Assembly: GCA_002391105.1 (NCBI GenBank)
Contig: DGRT01000099.1
Location: 1 to 14,329 of the forward strand
Length of the DNA: 14,329 nucleotides
From: Lachnospiraceae bacterium UBA4381
GTDB taxonomy: Bacteria > Bacillota > Clostridia > Lachnospirales > Lachnospiraceae
Direction: 5' to 3'
Positions 7,817-14,329 of this stretch are shown in pieces. Made by a program: the position numbers and the translations under genes. Position 1 is the first letter of the stretch; the number at the start of each line of letters is the position of its first letter. The notes under the pieces were generated by a model, which saw only the letters and a list, made by a program, of their open reading frames with translations, ran no database searches and was not told where the DNA came from.

Positions 7817-9166
7817 ATGAAGAAAAAGATAAGATTCATAAAACAGAATATCAGGACTATTATATCTGTAATAGTAATAGTGCTGCTGGTTGTTACTTGC
7901 GCTGTTACACTGCTTCAGAGGAATATTAGTCAGAAACAGTATATGGGCAGGCTTCTGTCCATAACTCCTCTTTATGATGTAAAGGCATCCGGGCTTTCTG
8001 TGGCTAAGACACCATATGAATCTCTGGGGATAGTGCTTGCCGATGATGCTTCCGGCACTGCGGACAGTGTAGGTGCTTATAATGGGAAAAAGAATCTTAC
8101 TGAACAGCAGCAGAAGGATAAGGCAGCTCTTGAGGAGCTTCTGGCAAGTGCTCGGGAAAGTGTGGCTTCCACAACTACAATGGGTGATGCGGCAGCTAAA
8201 AGAAATGAGAAATATCAGCTCAATACCATGCTTACCATAAATGAAAATGTTAATGTAACATATACAACTCATAATACCAGCTCGGGCGTTGGTTCGGCAA
8301 CCTATGCAAATGGTGCAAACGGTACTTACCTTGGACAGTTTGTTCTTACAGGCTACTGTCCCTGCGTTATCTGCTGCGGAAAGGTCGATGGTATTACGGC
8401 AAGTGGTAAGCCTGCTACATCTAATCATACCATTGCTGCAGACAGCAGATTTGCATTTGGCACTCAGTTGGTTATCAATGGTCAGGTTTATACTGTAGAG
8501 GACCGTGGTGGTGCTATAAAGGGTAATCATATAGATATATTCTTTAATACTCATTCAGAGGCTCTTGCCTTTGGTAGAAGAACAGGGGATGTATATCTTT
8601 ATGACGGAAGCAATGCTTCAACAACTAATGTTGCAGACATCTCTGACAGTTCATCTGATGAAAGCTCAGATACCGCGTCTGCAGAAATCGGGTCAACAGG
8701 AAGCGGAACAGTTACTCTTATAGGAGATTCACTTTCGGTTGGCGCAAAGAGTGCATTTGAAGGACTTGTGCCGGGGGCTACGGTAGATGCCCAGGTGGGA
8801 CGTCAGATGAGTGCCGGTTTCAGTATAGTAAACAGTATGAAGGATAGTGGTACTCTTGGAGACAAGGTTATAATAGAGCTTGGAACAAATGGAGTATTTT
8901 CAACTACAGATGGGCAGTCACTCATAGACAGTATCGGAAGTGACAGACAGATATACTGGGTAAATACCTATGGACCGGGACTTAGCTGGTATGCTGATGT
9001 AAATGCAGTTATATCAACCCTCGCAGCGGCTAATTCCAATGTGACTCTGGTGGACTGGGCTTCTGTTGGAATGGCGCATCCGGAGTACTTTGCGGCGGAT
9101 GGCATACATATGTCCAATGAGGGCTATAATGCATTTGCCCAGATGATGTCTAATGCTGTGAATTAA
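7817..9166 (+). CDS. membrane-anchored 3D-domain protein fused to an SGNH hydrolase/acyltransferase domain
   Basis: A 449-residue cell-envelope protein. A basic N-terminus precedes a hydrophobic segment (IISVIVIVLLVVTCAVTLL, residues about 15-33), probably a membrane anchor, then a Gln/Lys/Glu-rich helical region. Residues about 168-258 are a 3D domain: YCPCVICCG, TASGKPA, and the three aspartates D209 (AADS), D229 (EDRGGAIKGN) and D240 (HIDIFF), as in muralytic DPBB-fold proteins. A Ser-rich linker leads to a C-terminal SGNH domain with Ser305 in GDS, Asn358 in GTNG, and D428/H431 in DGIH; the DAQVGRQ stretch resembles SGNH domains of peptidoglycan O-acetyltransferases. Likely role: peptidoglycan cleavage or (de)acetylation outside the membrane. 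The start could also be GTG 7802 (five residues longer); MKKKIRF looks more natural. Confidence 0.88.
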   Translation: MKKKIRFIKQNIRTIISVIVIVLLVVTCAVTLLQRNISQKQYMGRLLSITPLYDVKASGLSVAKTPYESLGIVLADDASGTADSVGAYNGKKNLTEQQQKDKAALEELLASARESVASTTTMGDAAAKRNEKYQLNTMLTINENVNVTYTTHNTSSGVGSATYANGANGTYLGQFVLTGYCPCVICCGKVDGITASGKPATSNHTIAADSRFAFGTQLVINGQVYTVEDRGGAIKGNHIDIFFNTHSEALAFGRRTGDVYLYDGSNASTTNVADISDSSSDESSDTASAEIGSTGSGTVTLIGDSLSVGAKSAFEGLVPGATVDAQVGRQMSAGFSIVNSMKDSGTLGDKVIIELGTNGVFSTTDGQSLIDSIGSDRQIYWVNTYGPGLSWYADVNAVISTLAAANSNVTLVDWASVGMAHPEYFAADGIHMSNEGYNAFAQMMSNAVN

Positions 9167-9195
9167 ATAAACGATTGACGGATTGATGCTATAGT

Positions 9196-9237
9196 GTTAA
9201 TCTTCTGAAAGTTGATTTGTGATTAACTGAACTTTAG
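9196..9237 (+). promoter_or_regulatory. overlapping inverted repeats in the thrC leader
   Basis: GTTAATC (9196-9202) and GATTAAC (9221-9227) are perfect 7-base inverted repeats with an 18-base loop. A second possible stem uses CTGAAAGTT (9205-9213) and AACTTTAG (9230-9237) with one bulged base. The two interleave, so they cannot both form as simple hairpins. There is no T-run after them, so this is not an obvious terminator. It could be an operator or a switch; weak -35/-10-like sequences (TTGATT 9212-9217, TATGAT 9243-9248) lie nearby, but their spacing is poor. Confidence 0.25.
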
Positions 9238-9268
9238 ATATTTATGATTTGAAAGAGAGGCTATATAG

Positions 9269-10756
9269 ATGGAATTTCTTTATAGAAGTACGAGAAATGC
9301 TGATGAAACGGCGACAGCCAGTGAAGCTATACTGAAGGGGCTTGCTGAGGAGGGCGGACTTTTTGTTCCGGATGAGATTCCTGCTCTGGGAGTTCCATTT
9401 GATGTGCTTGCCACTATGGATTATAAACAGGTTGCATTTGAAGTAATGAGCCGTATGCTTACAGATTTTACAGAGGATGAGCTGCATTATTGTATAGATG
9501 GAGCTTATGATAAGAAGTTTGATACAGATCTTATCGCGCCGGTTAAGTATCATCATGGCGCATATATACTGGAGCTGTTTCATGGAAAGACGATTGCCTT
9601 TAAGGATATGGCACTTTCCATACTTCCTTATCTTATGACGACAGCCGCAAAGAAAAATGGTATCGATAAGGAGATAGTTATCCTTACTGCAACCTCCGGC
9701 GATACAGGAAAAGCTGCTCTTGCAGGCTTTGCAGATGTGCCGGGAACAAGGATTGCCGTATTCTATCCTAAGAGCGGCGTTAGTCCTATTCAGGAAAAGC
9801 AGATGGTTACAGAGAAGGGAAAGAATACATTTGTCGCCGGAATAAAGGGAAATTTTGATGATGCACAGACCGGTGTAAAGAAGATGTTCCAGGATAAGGC
9901 TCTGGCAAAGGAGCTGGCTGAAAAGGGCTTCCAGTTCTCGTCTGCCAACTCGATTAATATAGGAAGACTGGTTCCGCAGATAGTATATTATGTTTATTCA
10001 TATACAAGACTTATTGCGGCAGGAACCATCAAGGCTGGAGACGAGGTCAATATTGTAGTTCCTACAGGTAACTTTGGAAATATCCTTGCTGCTTACTATG
10101 CATCGCTGATGGGACTTCCGGTTCATAAGTTTATATGTGCTTCAAATGATAATAAGGTTCTGTATGATTTCTTTACAACAGGTAAGTATGACAAAAACAG
10201 AGATTTCATACTTACAACCTCGCCTTCCATGGATATACTCATTTCCAGCAATCTGGAAAGACTTATATACAGAATAGCCGGAAATGATGCTGAGAAGAAC
10301 AGCGAGCTTATGAAGGAGCTGAGTGAGAAGGGCAGCTATGAGATAACAGATGAGATGAAGCATAGTCTGTTCAAGTTCTATGGCAACTATGCAAATGTTG
10401 AAGAAGTTGCTGATACCATCAGAAAGGTATATGACGAAGATGGATATGTTATCGATACCCATACTTCCGTTGCAGTGGCTGTTTATGATAAGTACAAGGA
10501 AGAGACAGGCGATGATACTCCTACTATCATTGCTTCAACCGCCAGCCCATATAAGTTCACCAGAAGCGTAATGACAGCAATCGATGCTGAGTATGATTCT
10601 ATGGAGGACTTTGAACTTGTAGATAAGCTGGAAGAGCTTTCTGCGGTTAAGGTTCCTGCTGCCATAGAGGAGATTCGCACCGCTGAGGTTGTTCATAACA
10701 CAGTATGTGAGAAGGACGAGATGGAGAAGGTTGTAAAGGACTTTCTTGGAATCTAG
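9269..10756 (+). CDS. thrC: threonine synthase
   Basis: This 495-residue PLP enzyme converts O-phosphohomoserine to threonine and phosphate. The N-terminal YRSTRN with EGGLFVPDEIP is typical of ThrC. The PLP-binding lysine is K112 in GKTIAFKDMALS. The phosphate-binding ATSGDTGKAAL segment is at 141-151, and PTGNFGNILAAYYA is the glycine-rich loop near the cofactor. The length fits the longer bacterial/fungal-type threonine synthase. GAGAGG at 9255-9260 gives a strong ribosome binding site eight bases before the ATG. The gene stands alone: 102 bases after the 3D-SGNH gene and 255 bases before queD. No leader peptide rich in Thr or Ile codons was seen upstream. Confidence 0.97.
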   Translation: MEFLYRSTRNADETATASEAILKGLAEEGGLFVPDEIPALGVPFDVLATMDYKQVAFEVMSRMLTDFTEDELHYCIDGAYDKKFDTDLIAPVKYHHGAYILELFHGKTIAFKDMALSILPYLMTTAAKKNGIDKEIVILTATSGDTGKAALAGFADVPGTRIAVFYPKSGVSPIQEKQMVTEKGKNTFVAGIKGNFDDAQTGVKKMFQDKALAKELAEKGFQFSSANSINIGRLVPQIVYYVYSYTRLIAAGTIKAGDEVNIVVPTGNFGNILAAYYASLMGLPVHKFICASNDNKVLYDFFTTGKYDKNRDFILTTSPSMDILISSNLERLIYRIAGNDAEKNSELMKELSEKGSYEITDEMKHSLFKFYGNYANVEEVADTIRKVYDEDGYVIDTHTSVAVAVYDKYKEETGDDTPTIIASTASPYKFTRSVMTAIDAEYDSMEDFELVDKLEELSAVKVPAAIEEIRTAEVVHNTVCEKDEMEKVVKDFLGI

Positions 10757-10841
10757 TAATGTGTTGATATAACAATATATAATAGCAGTTCGTTGGTACC
10801 ATCCTGCTGATCAAAACTAGGGCTGAAGAAGAGAGCGTTTA

Positions 10842-10875
10842 AGATGCATTTTGTAAGAGCGTATCTGCCTTTTTT
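10842..10875 (+). terminator. weak intrinsic terminator-like structure after thrC
   Basis: AGATGC (10842-10847) can pair with GTATCT (10861-10866) through six pairs including one G-U, leaving a 13-base loop. After three bases a run of six T follows (10870-10875). The stem is short and AT-rich with a large loop, so termination would be inefficient; the position, 86 bases after the thrC stop, is sensible. Confidence 0.25.
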
Positions 10876-10904
10876 GGTGCGTGTTTTGGCTTTCTTCTTT
10901 TGTT

Positions 10905-10932
10905 TTGTCAAAAGATATGTCGGGAATATACA
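10905..10932 (+). promoter_or_regulatory. candidate promoter of the que operon
   Basis: TTGTCA (10905-10910) and TATACA (10927-10932) are separated by 16 bases, about 80 bases before queD. An inverted repeat ATATGT/ACATAT (10915-10920 and 10930-10935) spans the spacer and the -10 box, and AATATACAT is repeated directly at 10925-10933 and 10942-10950. These could be an operator, but AT-rich sequence makes such repeats likely by chance. Confidence 0.4.
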
Positions 10933-11011
10933 TATGTTAGTAATATACATAAATTATTCTTTTGAGCGGGTGTGCCGGAGTCGATGCTTATTATGATTTG
11001 GAGGGTACGGT

Positions 11012-11482
11012 ATGTATGTTCTTAGAACTAAATCTGAATTTGACAGTGCGCATTTTCTGAAGGATTATGATGGAAGATGTGCAAATATTCATGGACATAG
11101 ATGGAGAGTAACGGTGGAGGTTGGTGCTGAGGAAGTGCTCAGTGAAGGACCATATCGTGGAATGGTTGTGGATTTTGGAAAGCTGAAGGATGATCTGAAG
11201 GAGGAAACCCACAAGCTGGATCATACCCTGATTCTGGAGAAGGGCAGTCTTAAGGATACAACCATGAAGGCTATGGAGGAGGAAGGCTTTACCATGGTGG
11301 TTCTGGATTTTCGTCCGACTGCGGAGAATCTGGCAAAATATTTTTATGACGTTATGTCGGCAAAGGGCTATTCTGTGATTTTATCAAGAGTTTATGAGAC
11401 TCCTGATAATTGCGCAGAGTACAACTTATCGTGTGTGACAAGGGGACAGGCACCTTGTCACCCCCCTTTGGACGAGATGTGA
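11012..11482 (+). CDS. queD: 6-carboxy-5,6,7,8-tetrahydropterin synthase (QueD), with a repeat-encoded C-terminal tail
   Basis: This 156-residue member of the 6-pyruvoyl-tetrahydropterin synthase family turns dihydroneopterin triphosphate into 6-carboxytetrahydropterin on the way to queuosine. Zinc ligands are H14 (DSAHF), H27 and H29 (NIHGHR). The catalytic Cys23 sits in GRCANIHGH; H71 in KLDH and E129 in YETPDN complete the active site. The domain ends near residue 140. The tail from V142 to H150 is coded by the left arm of the inverted repeat at 11434-11511, and the last six residues and stop are in its spacer, so the original end of the gene appears to have been replaced or extended. GGAGGG lies a few bases before the ATG. 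First gene of queD-queE-folE-queC. Confidence 0.95.
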   Translation: MYVLRTKSEFDSAHFLKDYDGRCANIHGHRWRVTVEVGAEEVLSEGPYRGMVVDFGKLKDDLKEETHKLDHTLILEKGSLKDTTMKAMEEEGFTMVVLDFRPTAENLAKYFYDVMSAKGYSVILSRVYETPDNCAEYNLSCVTRGQAPCHPPLDEM

Positions 11483-11511
11483 TGTGACAAGGTGCCTGTC
11501 CCCTTGTCACA
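11434..11511. repeat. nested palindromic element: perfect 28-bp inverted repeat with 22-base spacer
   Basis: Arms 11434-11461 and 11484-11511 are exact reverse complements over 28 bases. Each arm is also a hairpin by itself: GTGACAAGG pairs with CCTTGTCAC around a 9-base loop (11435-11461 and 11484-11510). The transcript could therefore form one very stable 28-bp hairpin or two small ones with complementary loops. There is no T-run after it, so it is not a standard terminator. It overlaps the 3' end of queD and ends 13 bases before the AGGA of queE. It looks like a small mobile or REP/MITE-like repeat. I recall similar CAAGGGGACAGGCACC palindromes in clostridial genomes, but could not check this. 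Confidence 0.9.
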
Positions 11512-11533
11512 TTGCTATAGGAAAGGATAGAAT

Positions 11534-12211
11534 ATGTTTAGGGTTGTGGAAAAGTTCTGCAGCATTAACGGTGAGGCGCGCCGGGCGGGAGAGCTGGCGG
11601 TGTTTATTAGATTTGCAGGCTGTAATCTTAGGTGCGGATATTGTGATACACTTTATGCTATTACGGAAGATGCTGTTTACACCGATGAAAGTCTGGAGGA
11701 GCTTATAGCTTATGTGGAAAGCACCAGGATAATAAATGTCACACTTACAGGTGGCGAACCTCTTCTTCAGGAAGGAATTGAGAGACTGACTGAGGAGCTG
11801 CTGAAGAAGGGACATAGAGTGGAAATAGAAACAAATGGTGCTGTTAGTATTCAGTCTGTATGCTCTCTCAGGGAGAATCCTCAGTTCAGGGAGCGGCTGA
11901 CGGTGACGCTGGATTATAAATGTCCTTCCAGTGGAATGGAAGGCTCTATGCTGATGGATAATTATCAGTGGCTTGCACCGAATGACACGGTTAAGTTTGT
12001 GGTTGGCAGTATCCGGGATCTGGACTCGGCAAGAGAGATAATAGAAGAGTATAATCTGACAGAGAGGTGTGCGGCATATATAGGAGTGGTATTTGGAAGT
12101 ATCACAAATGCTGAGGTGGTGGATTATATGCTGAAATATAAGATGAATAATGTGGTTCATCAGCTTCAGCAGCACAAATATATATGGGAACCCGATGCCA
12201 GAGGTGTATGA
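11534..12211 (+). CDS. queE: 7-carboxy-7-deazaguanine synthase (radical SAM enzyme QueE)
   Basis: This 225-residue radical SAM protein contracts 6-carboxytetrahydropterin to 7-carboxy-7-deazaguanine, the third step to preQ0. The [4Fe-4S] motif is C30, C34 and C37 in AGCNLRCGYCDT. TLTGGEPLLQ is the SAM-binding GGE motif and IETNGAVS follows as in the family. AGGA at 11524-11527 lies six bases before the ATG. It follows queD with 51 bases between, of which most is the right arm of the palindromic element, so its translation could be sensitive to that RNA structure. It ends 52 bases before folE. The length is normal and the frame intact. Confidence 0.95.
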   Translation: MFRVVEKFCSINGEARRAGELAVFIRFAGCNLRCGYCDTLYAITEDAVYTDESLEELIAYVESTRIINVTLTGGEPLLQEGIERLTEELLKKGHRVEIETNGAVSIQSVCSLRENPQFRERLTVTLDYKCPSSGMEGSMLMDNYQWLAPNDTVKFVVGSIRDLDSAREIIEEYNLTERCAAYIGVVFGSITNAEVVDYMLKYKMNNVVHQLQQHKYIWEPDARGV

Positions 12212-12263
12212 TTATTAATTGATGCATTTACAGTATAATATTAAAGAAAATGGAGCGTGAAAA

Positions 12264-12857
12264 ATGGCAGTTGACCAGGCAAAAATCAGAGAACATATCA
12301 GAGGTATTCTGGAGGCGATAGGAGAGGATCCGGACAGAGAAGGTCTTGTGGAAACTCCCGACAGAGTTGCCAGAATGTATAGTGAGATATTTGAAGGCAT
12401 CGGATATACTAATGATGAGATAGCAAATATGTTCAATAAAACCTTTGATGCACCTGTTAATAATGACATGGTGATGGTAAAGGATATTGAGATATTCAGC
12501 TATTGTGAGCATCATATGGCACTTATGTATGATATGAAGGTGGCAGTTGCTTATATCCCAAGGGACAGAGTTATCGGTCTCAGTAAGATAGCCAGGATAG
12601 CAGATATGGTAGGAAAGAGACTTCAGCTTCAGGAAAGGATCGGTTCTGATATAGCTGAGATCATGGAGAAGGCAACACTTTCTCCGGATATTGCGGTAAT
12701 AATCAGAGGAAAGCATAGCTGCATGACTGCGCGTGGTATAAAAAATGTACCATCAGTTACTATGACAACGACCTTCAGAGGTGCATTTGCAGATAGTCAG
12801 AGTCTTCAGGACAGAGTGCTGAGACTGGTTGAGCTGAAGGGAGACAGAGATGAGTGA
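12264..12857 (+). CDS. folE: GTP cyclohydrolase I (type IA)
   Basis: This 197-residue enzyme opens GTP to 7,8-dihydroneopterin triphosphate, the entry substrate for both folate and queuosine synthesis. EDPDREGLVETPDRVARMY is the conserved N-terminal motif. Zinc ligands are C81 and H84 in YCEHHMAL and C153 in GKHSCMTARG; GLSKIARI and the VTMTTTFRGAF segment line the GTP site. A GGAG lies about nine bases before the ATG. Its place between queE and queC suggests it mainly feeds the queuosine branch here, though it could also serve folate. The end overlaps queC by eight bases (ATGAGTGA), which indicates translational coupling. Confidence 0.96.
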   Translation: MAVDQAKIREHIRGILEAIGEDPDREGLVETPDRVARMYSEIFEGIGYTNDEIANMFNKTFDAPVNNDMVMVKDIEIFSYCEHHMALMYDMKVAVAYIPRDRVIGLSKIARIADMVGKRLQLQERIGSDIAEIMEKATLSPDIAVIIRGKHSCMTARGIKNVPSVTMTTTFRGAFADSQSLQDRVLRLVELKGDRDE

Positions 12858-13542
12858 AGTAAGAAGAAAGAATATGAGCGAGGCAGTCGTAGTATATAGT
12901 GGAGGTCAGGATAGTACCACCTGCCTTGCATGGGCATTGAAAAGATATGAAAAGGTATATGCGGTTTCCTTTGATTATGGGCAGCGTCATGTAAAGGAGC
13001 TTGAATGTGCGGAGAGTATAGCAAAGAAGCTGGGAGCTGAGCATGTGATTCTAAATGTGAAGGAGCTCAGTCAGCTTGCTGCGAACTCTCTCACAAGAGA
13101 GGATATACCCGTGGATAGTGAGAAGCCGGAGGGCGATGTTCCCAATACCTATGTGGAAGGAAGAAATCTGCTGTTTTTAACTTATGCAGCAATATTTGCC
13201 AAAACTCATGGAATTAGTGATATAATTACCGGTGTATCCCAGAGTGATTTTTCCGGATATCCGGACTGCAGAGATGTATTTGTCAAATCTCTTAATACCA
13301 CTCTGGATCTGGCTATGGACTTTGAGTTCTGTCTTATCACACCTCTAATGTGGATAGATAAGGAAGAAACCTGGGCAATGGCGGATGAACTGGGAGTATT
13401 TGATCTGGTACGTAATGAGACGCTTACCTGCTATAATGGAATCATCGGGGACGGATGCGGTAATTGTCCTGCATGTAAGCTGAGGAAAAAAGGTCTGATG
13501 AATTATCTGGCAAGAAGAGACAGGACAGATAGTCAGAGATAG
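12850..13542 (+). CDS. queC: 7-cyano-7-deazaguanine synthase (QueC)
   Basis: This 230-residue ATP-dependent enzyme converts 7-carboxy-7-deazaguanine and ammonia to preQ0. The PP-loop SGGQDS is at residues 17-22, followed by FDYGQRH. VEGRNLLFLTYAA and GVSQSDFSGYPDCR are typical QueC segments. The C-terminal zinc site is formed by C194, C203, C206 and C209 (C-x8-C-x2-C-x2-C). ATG 12850 overlaps the folE stop and has AAGGGAGA (12837-12844) inside folE; ATG 12874 would remove eight residues but has a weaker site. Last gene of the que cluster seen here. QueF and Tgt are not in the window. Confidence 0.96.
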   Translation: MSEVRRKNMSEAVVVYSGGQDSTTCLAWALKRYEKVYAVSFDYGQRHVKELECAESIAKKLGAEHVILNVKELSQLAANSLTREDIPVDSEKPEGDVPNTYVEGRNLLFLTYAAIFAKTHGISDIITGVSQSDFSGYPDCRDVFVKSLNTTLDLAMDFEFCLITPLMWIDKEETWAMADELGVFDLVRNETLTCYNGIIGDGCGNCPACKLRKKGLMNYLARRDRTDSQR

Positions 13543-13613
13543 CATGAAAAGCAGGCTCTATCAGATGTGAAATATTTAGAACCGGTGATAATAAGCTTAT
13601 AAAGGGGTAGAAT

Positions 13614-14329
13614 ATGGATAAAAAGCTTCTTTTTGTAGTGAATCCCAAGGCGGGACGTACAGTTATAAAGTCTGACCTTATAGATATTATCGAGATTTTT
13701 TCAAATGCAGGCTATGAGGTAACTGTATATCCGACAAAGAATGAGAAGGAAACTGAGAAGTATATATATAAAAATGCAGAGCAGTACGATCTTGTTGTTT
13801 CGGCCGGTGGTGACGGAACACTGGATAATACCGTTGGTGGTATCATGAAGCTGGAAAGGGAGATAAACCGTAGGGTGCATATGGGTTATATTCCCTGCGG
13901 AAGTACCAATGATTATGCCAGAAGCCTTAAGATCAGCATGAATCCTGTTCAGGCGGCTAAGGATATAGTTGAAGGTGAGATATGCCACGTGGATGTGGGA
14001 AGGCTGGAGAATACATATTTTATATATGTTGCAGCCTTTGGCGCATTTACAGATGTTTCCTACTCTACGCCTCAGGATATGAAAAATGCTCTAGGAAAAG
14101 CCGCTTATGTACTTGAAGCAGGGAAAGCCCTGTTTAATCTTAAGAGCTACAGGATGAAGATATCCTTTGATGAAGAGATAGTTGAAGGAGACTTTGTATA
14201 TGGTCAGGTAACCAATTCTCTGTCGGTTGGAGGATTTAAGAATATAGCTACTAAGGATATGTTTTTCTCGGACGGTCTTTTTGAAACAGTTCTGATAAGA
14301 ACACCTGAAACTCCCATCGAGCTTCAGAG
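13614..14329 (+). CDS. diacylglycerol/lipid kinase family protein (partial, 3' end outside window)
   Basis: From ATG 13614, with AAAGGGG (13601-13607) six bases upstream, the frame stays open to the window edge, giving 238 residues. The N-terminal LLFVVNPKAGR, the nucleotide motif SAGGDGTLDNTVGGI (GGDGT at 65-69) and IPCGSTNDYARSL are the DAGK catalytic-domain motifs found in YegS/DgkB-type lipid kinases, which phosphorylate diacylglycerol or related lipids at the membrane. The later VDVGRLENTYFIYVAAFGAFTDVSY segment begins the second beta domain. The gene lies 71 bases after queC without a visible terminator, so it may be transcribed with the que genes. Substrate is not decided by the sequence. 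Confidence 0.92.
   Translation, partial: MDKKLLFVVNPKAGRTVIKSDLIDIIEIFSNAGYEVTVYPTKNEKETEKYIYKNAEQYDLVVSAGGDGTLDNTVGGIMKLEREINRRVHMGYIPCGSTNDYARSLKISMNPVQAAKDIVEGEICHVDVGRLENTYFIYVAAFGAFTDVSYSTPQDMKNALGKAAYVLEAGKALFNLKSYRMKISFDEEIVEGDFVYGQVTNSLSVGGFKNIATKDMFFSDGLFETVLIRTPETPIELQ

Larger units (their letters stand above)
10757..11011. other. thrC-queD intergenic region
   Basis: This is the longest stretch without a gene. From left to right it holds an isolated TATAAT (10778-10783) without a good -35; a hairpin TAGCAG/CTGCTG (10783-10788 with 10804-10809) whose loop contains the palindrome TGGTACCA; a weak terminator-like stem followed by six T (10842-10875); a T-rich tract (about 10870-10910); a candidate promoter (10905-10932); and a direct repeat AATATACAT at 10925-10933 and 10942-10950. 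I see no preQ1-I riboswitch pattern here and no credible small coding frame. Confidence 0.7.

Noticed and set aside
7658..8554. 298-residue open frame on the - strand
   Set aside because: It lies opposite the 3D-SGNH gene, has no family motifs, and the + strand protein has strong conserved residues.
11434..11511. Palindrome as a classical intrinsic terminator
   Set aside because: No T-run follows either arm, and it sits between two genes of one operon.
11434..11511. Palindrome as a CRISPR or complete insertion sequence
   Set aside because: Only two inverted arms with a 22-base spacer and no coding capacity. No target-site duplication could be made out.
11484..11708. 74-residue + strand frame starting in the right arm of the palindrome
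   Set aside because: It runs out of frame into queE, which has intact radical SAM motifs. Its start is only the GTG/ATG context of the repeat.

Overview
The window is a gene-dense stretch of a Bacillota chromosome, most likely from the family Lachnospiraceae (a Coprococcus/Butyrivibrio-like gut or rumen anaerobe). The assignment is inference. It rests on the gene order dapA-dapB-small DUF-coaX-dus, on the type III pantothenate kinase, on a secreted clostripain-type protease with Thr-Thr-Glu-Ala linker repeats and BspA-type leucine-rich repeats, on many ATA and AGA codons at moderate GC, and on AGGAG-type ribosome binding sites. Every gene I support is on the + strand. Gaps are short; the longest (10757-11011) is about 255 bases. 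No rRNA, tRNA, CRISPR array, phage gene or transposase gene was seen.

Region 1 (1-3436) is housekeeping. It holds the 3' end of dapA, then dapB (two consecutive steps of lysine/diaminopimelate synthesis), a small conserved protein of unknown function (DUF6145-like), coaX (first step of CoA synthesis) and a tRNA-dihydrouridine synthase.

Region 2 (3457-9166) is cell-surface. A 1404-residue secreted protein combines a C11 (clostripain/gingipain-like) cysteine protease domain, a low-complexity Thr/Glu/Ala linker and a long BspA-like LRR domain. It is followed, behind a good sigma-A-type promoter, by a membrane-anchored protein that joins a 3D (DPBB-fold) peptidoglycan-active domain to an SGNH hydrolase/acyltransferase domain.

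Region 3 (9269-10756) is thrC (threonine synthase), preceded by overlapping inverted repeats and followed by the AT-rich spacer.

Region 4 (11012-13542) is a queuosine precursor operon, queD-queE-folE-queC, which contains all four enzymes from GTP to preQ0. The queD-queE junction carries the most striking structure in the window: a perfect 28-bp inverted repeat whose arms are each palindromic. Its left arm is read in frame as the C-terminal tail of QueD and its spacer supplies the QueD stop codon.

Region 5 (13614-end) is the 5' part of a diacylglycerol/lipid kinase gene cut by the window edge.

The genes are mostly standard. I see no convincing new multi-gene system. The points worth following are the nested palindrome in queD, the two surface proteins, the recent-looking 36-bp duplication in the linker repeats, and the structured leaders upstream of thrC and queD.
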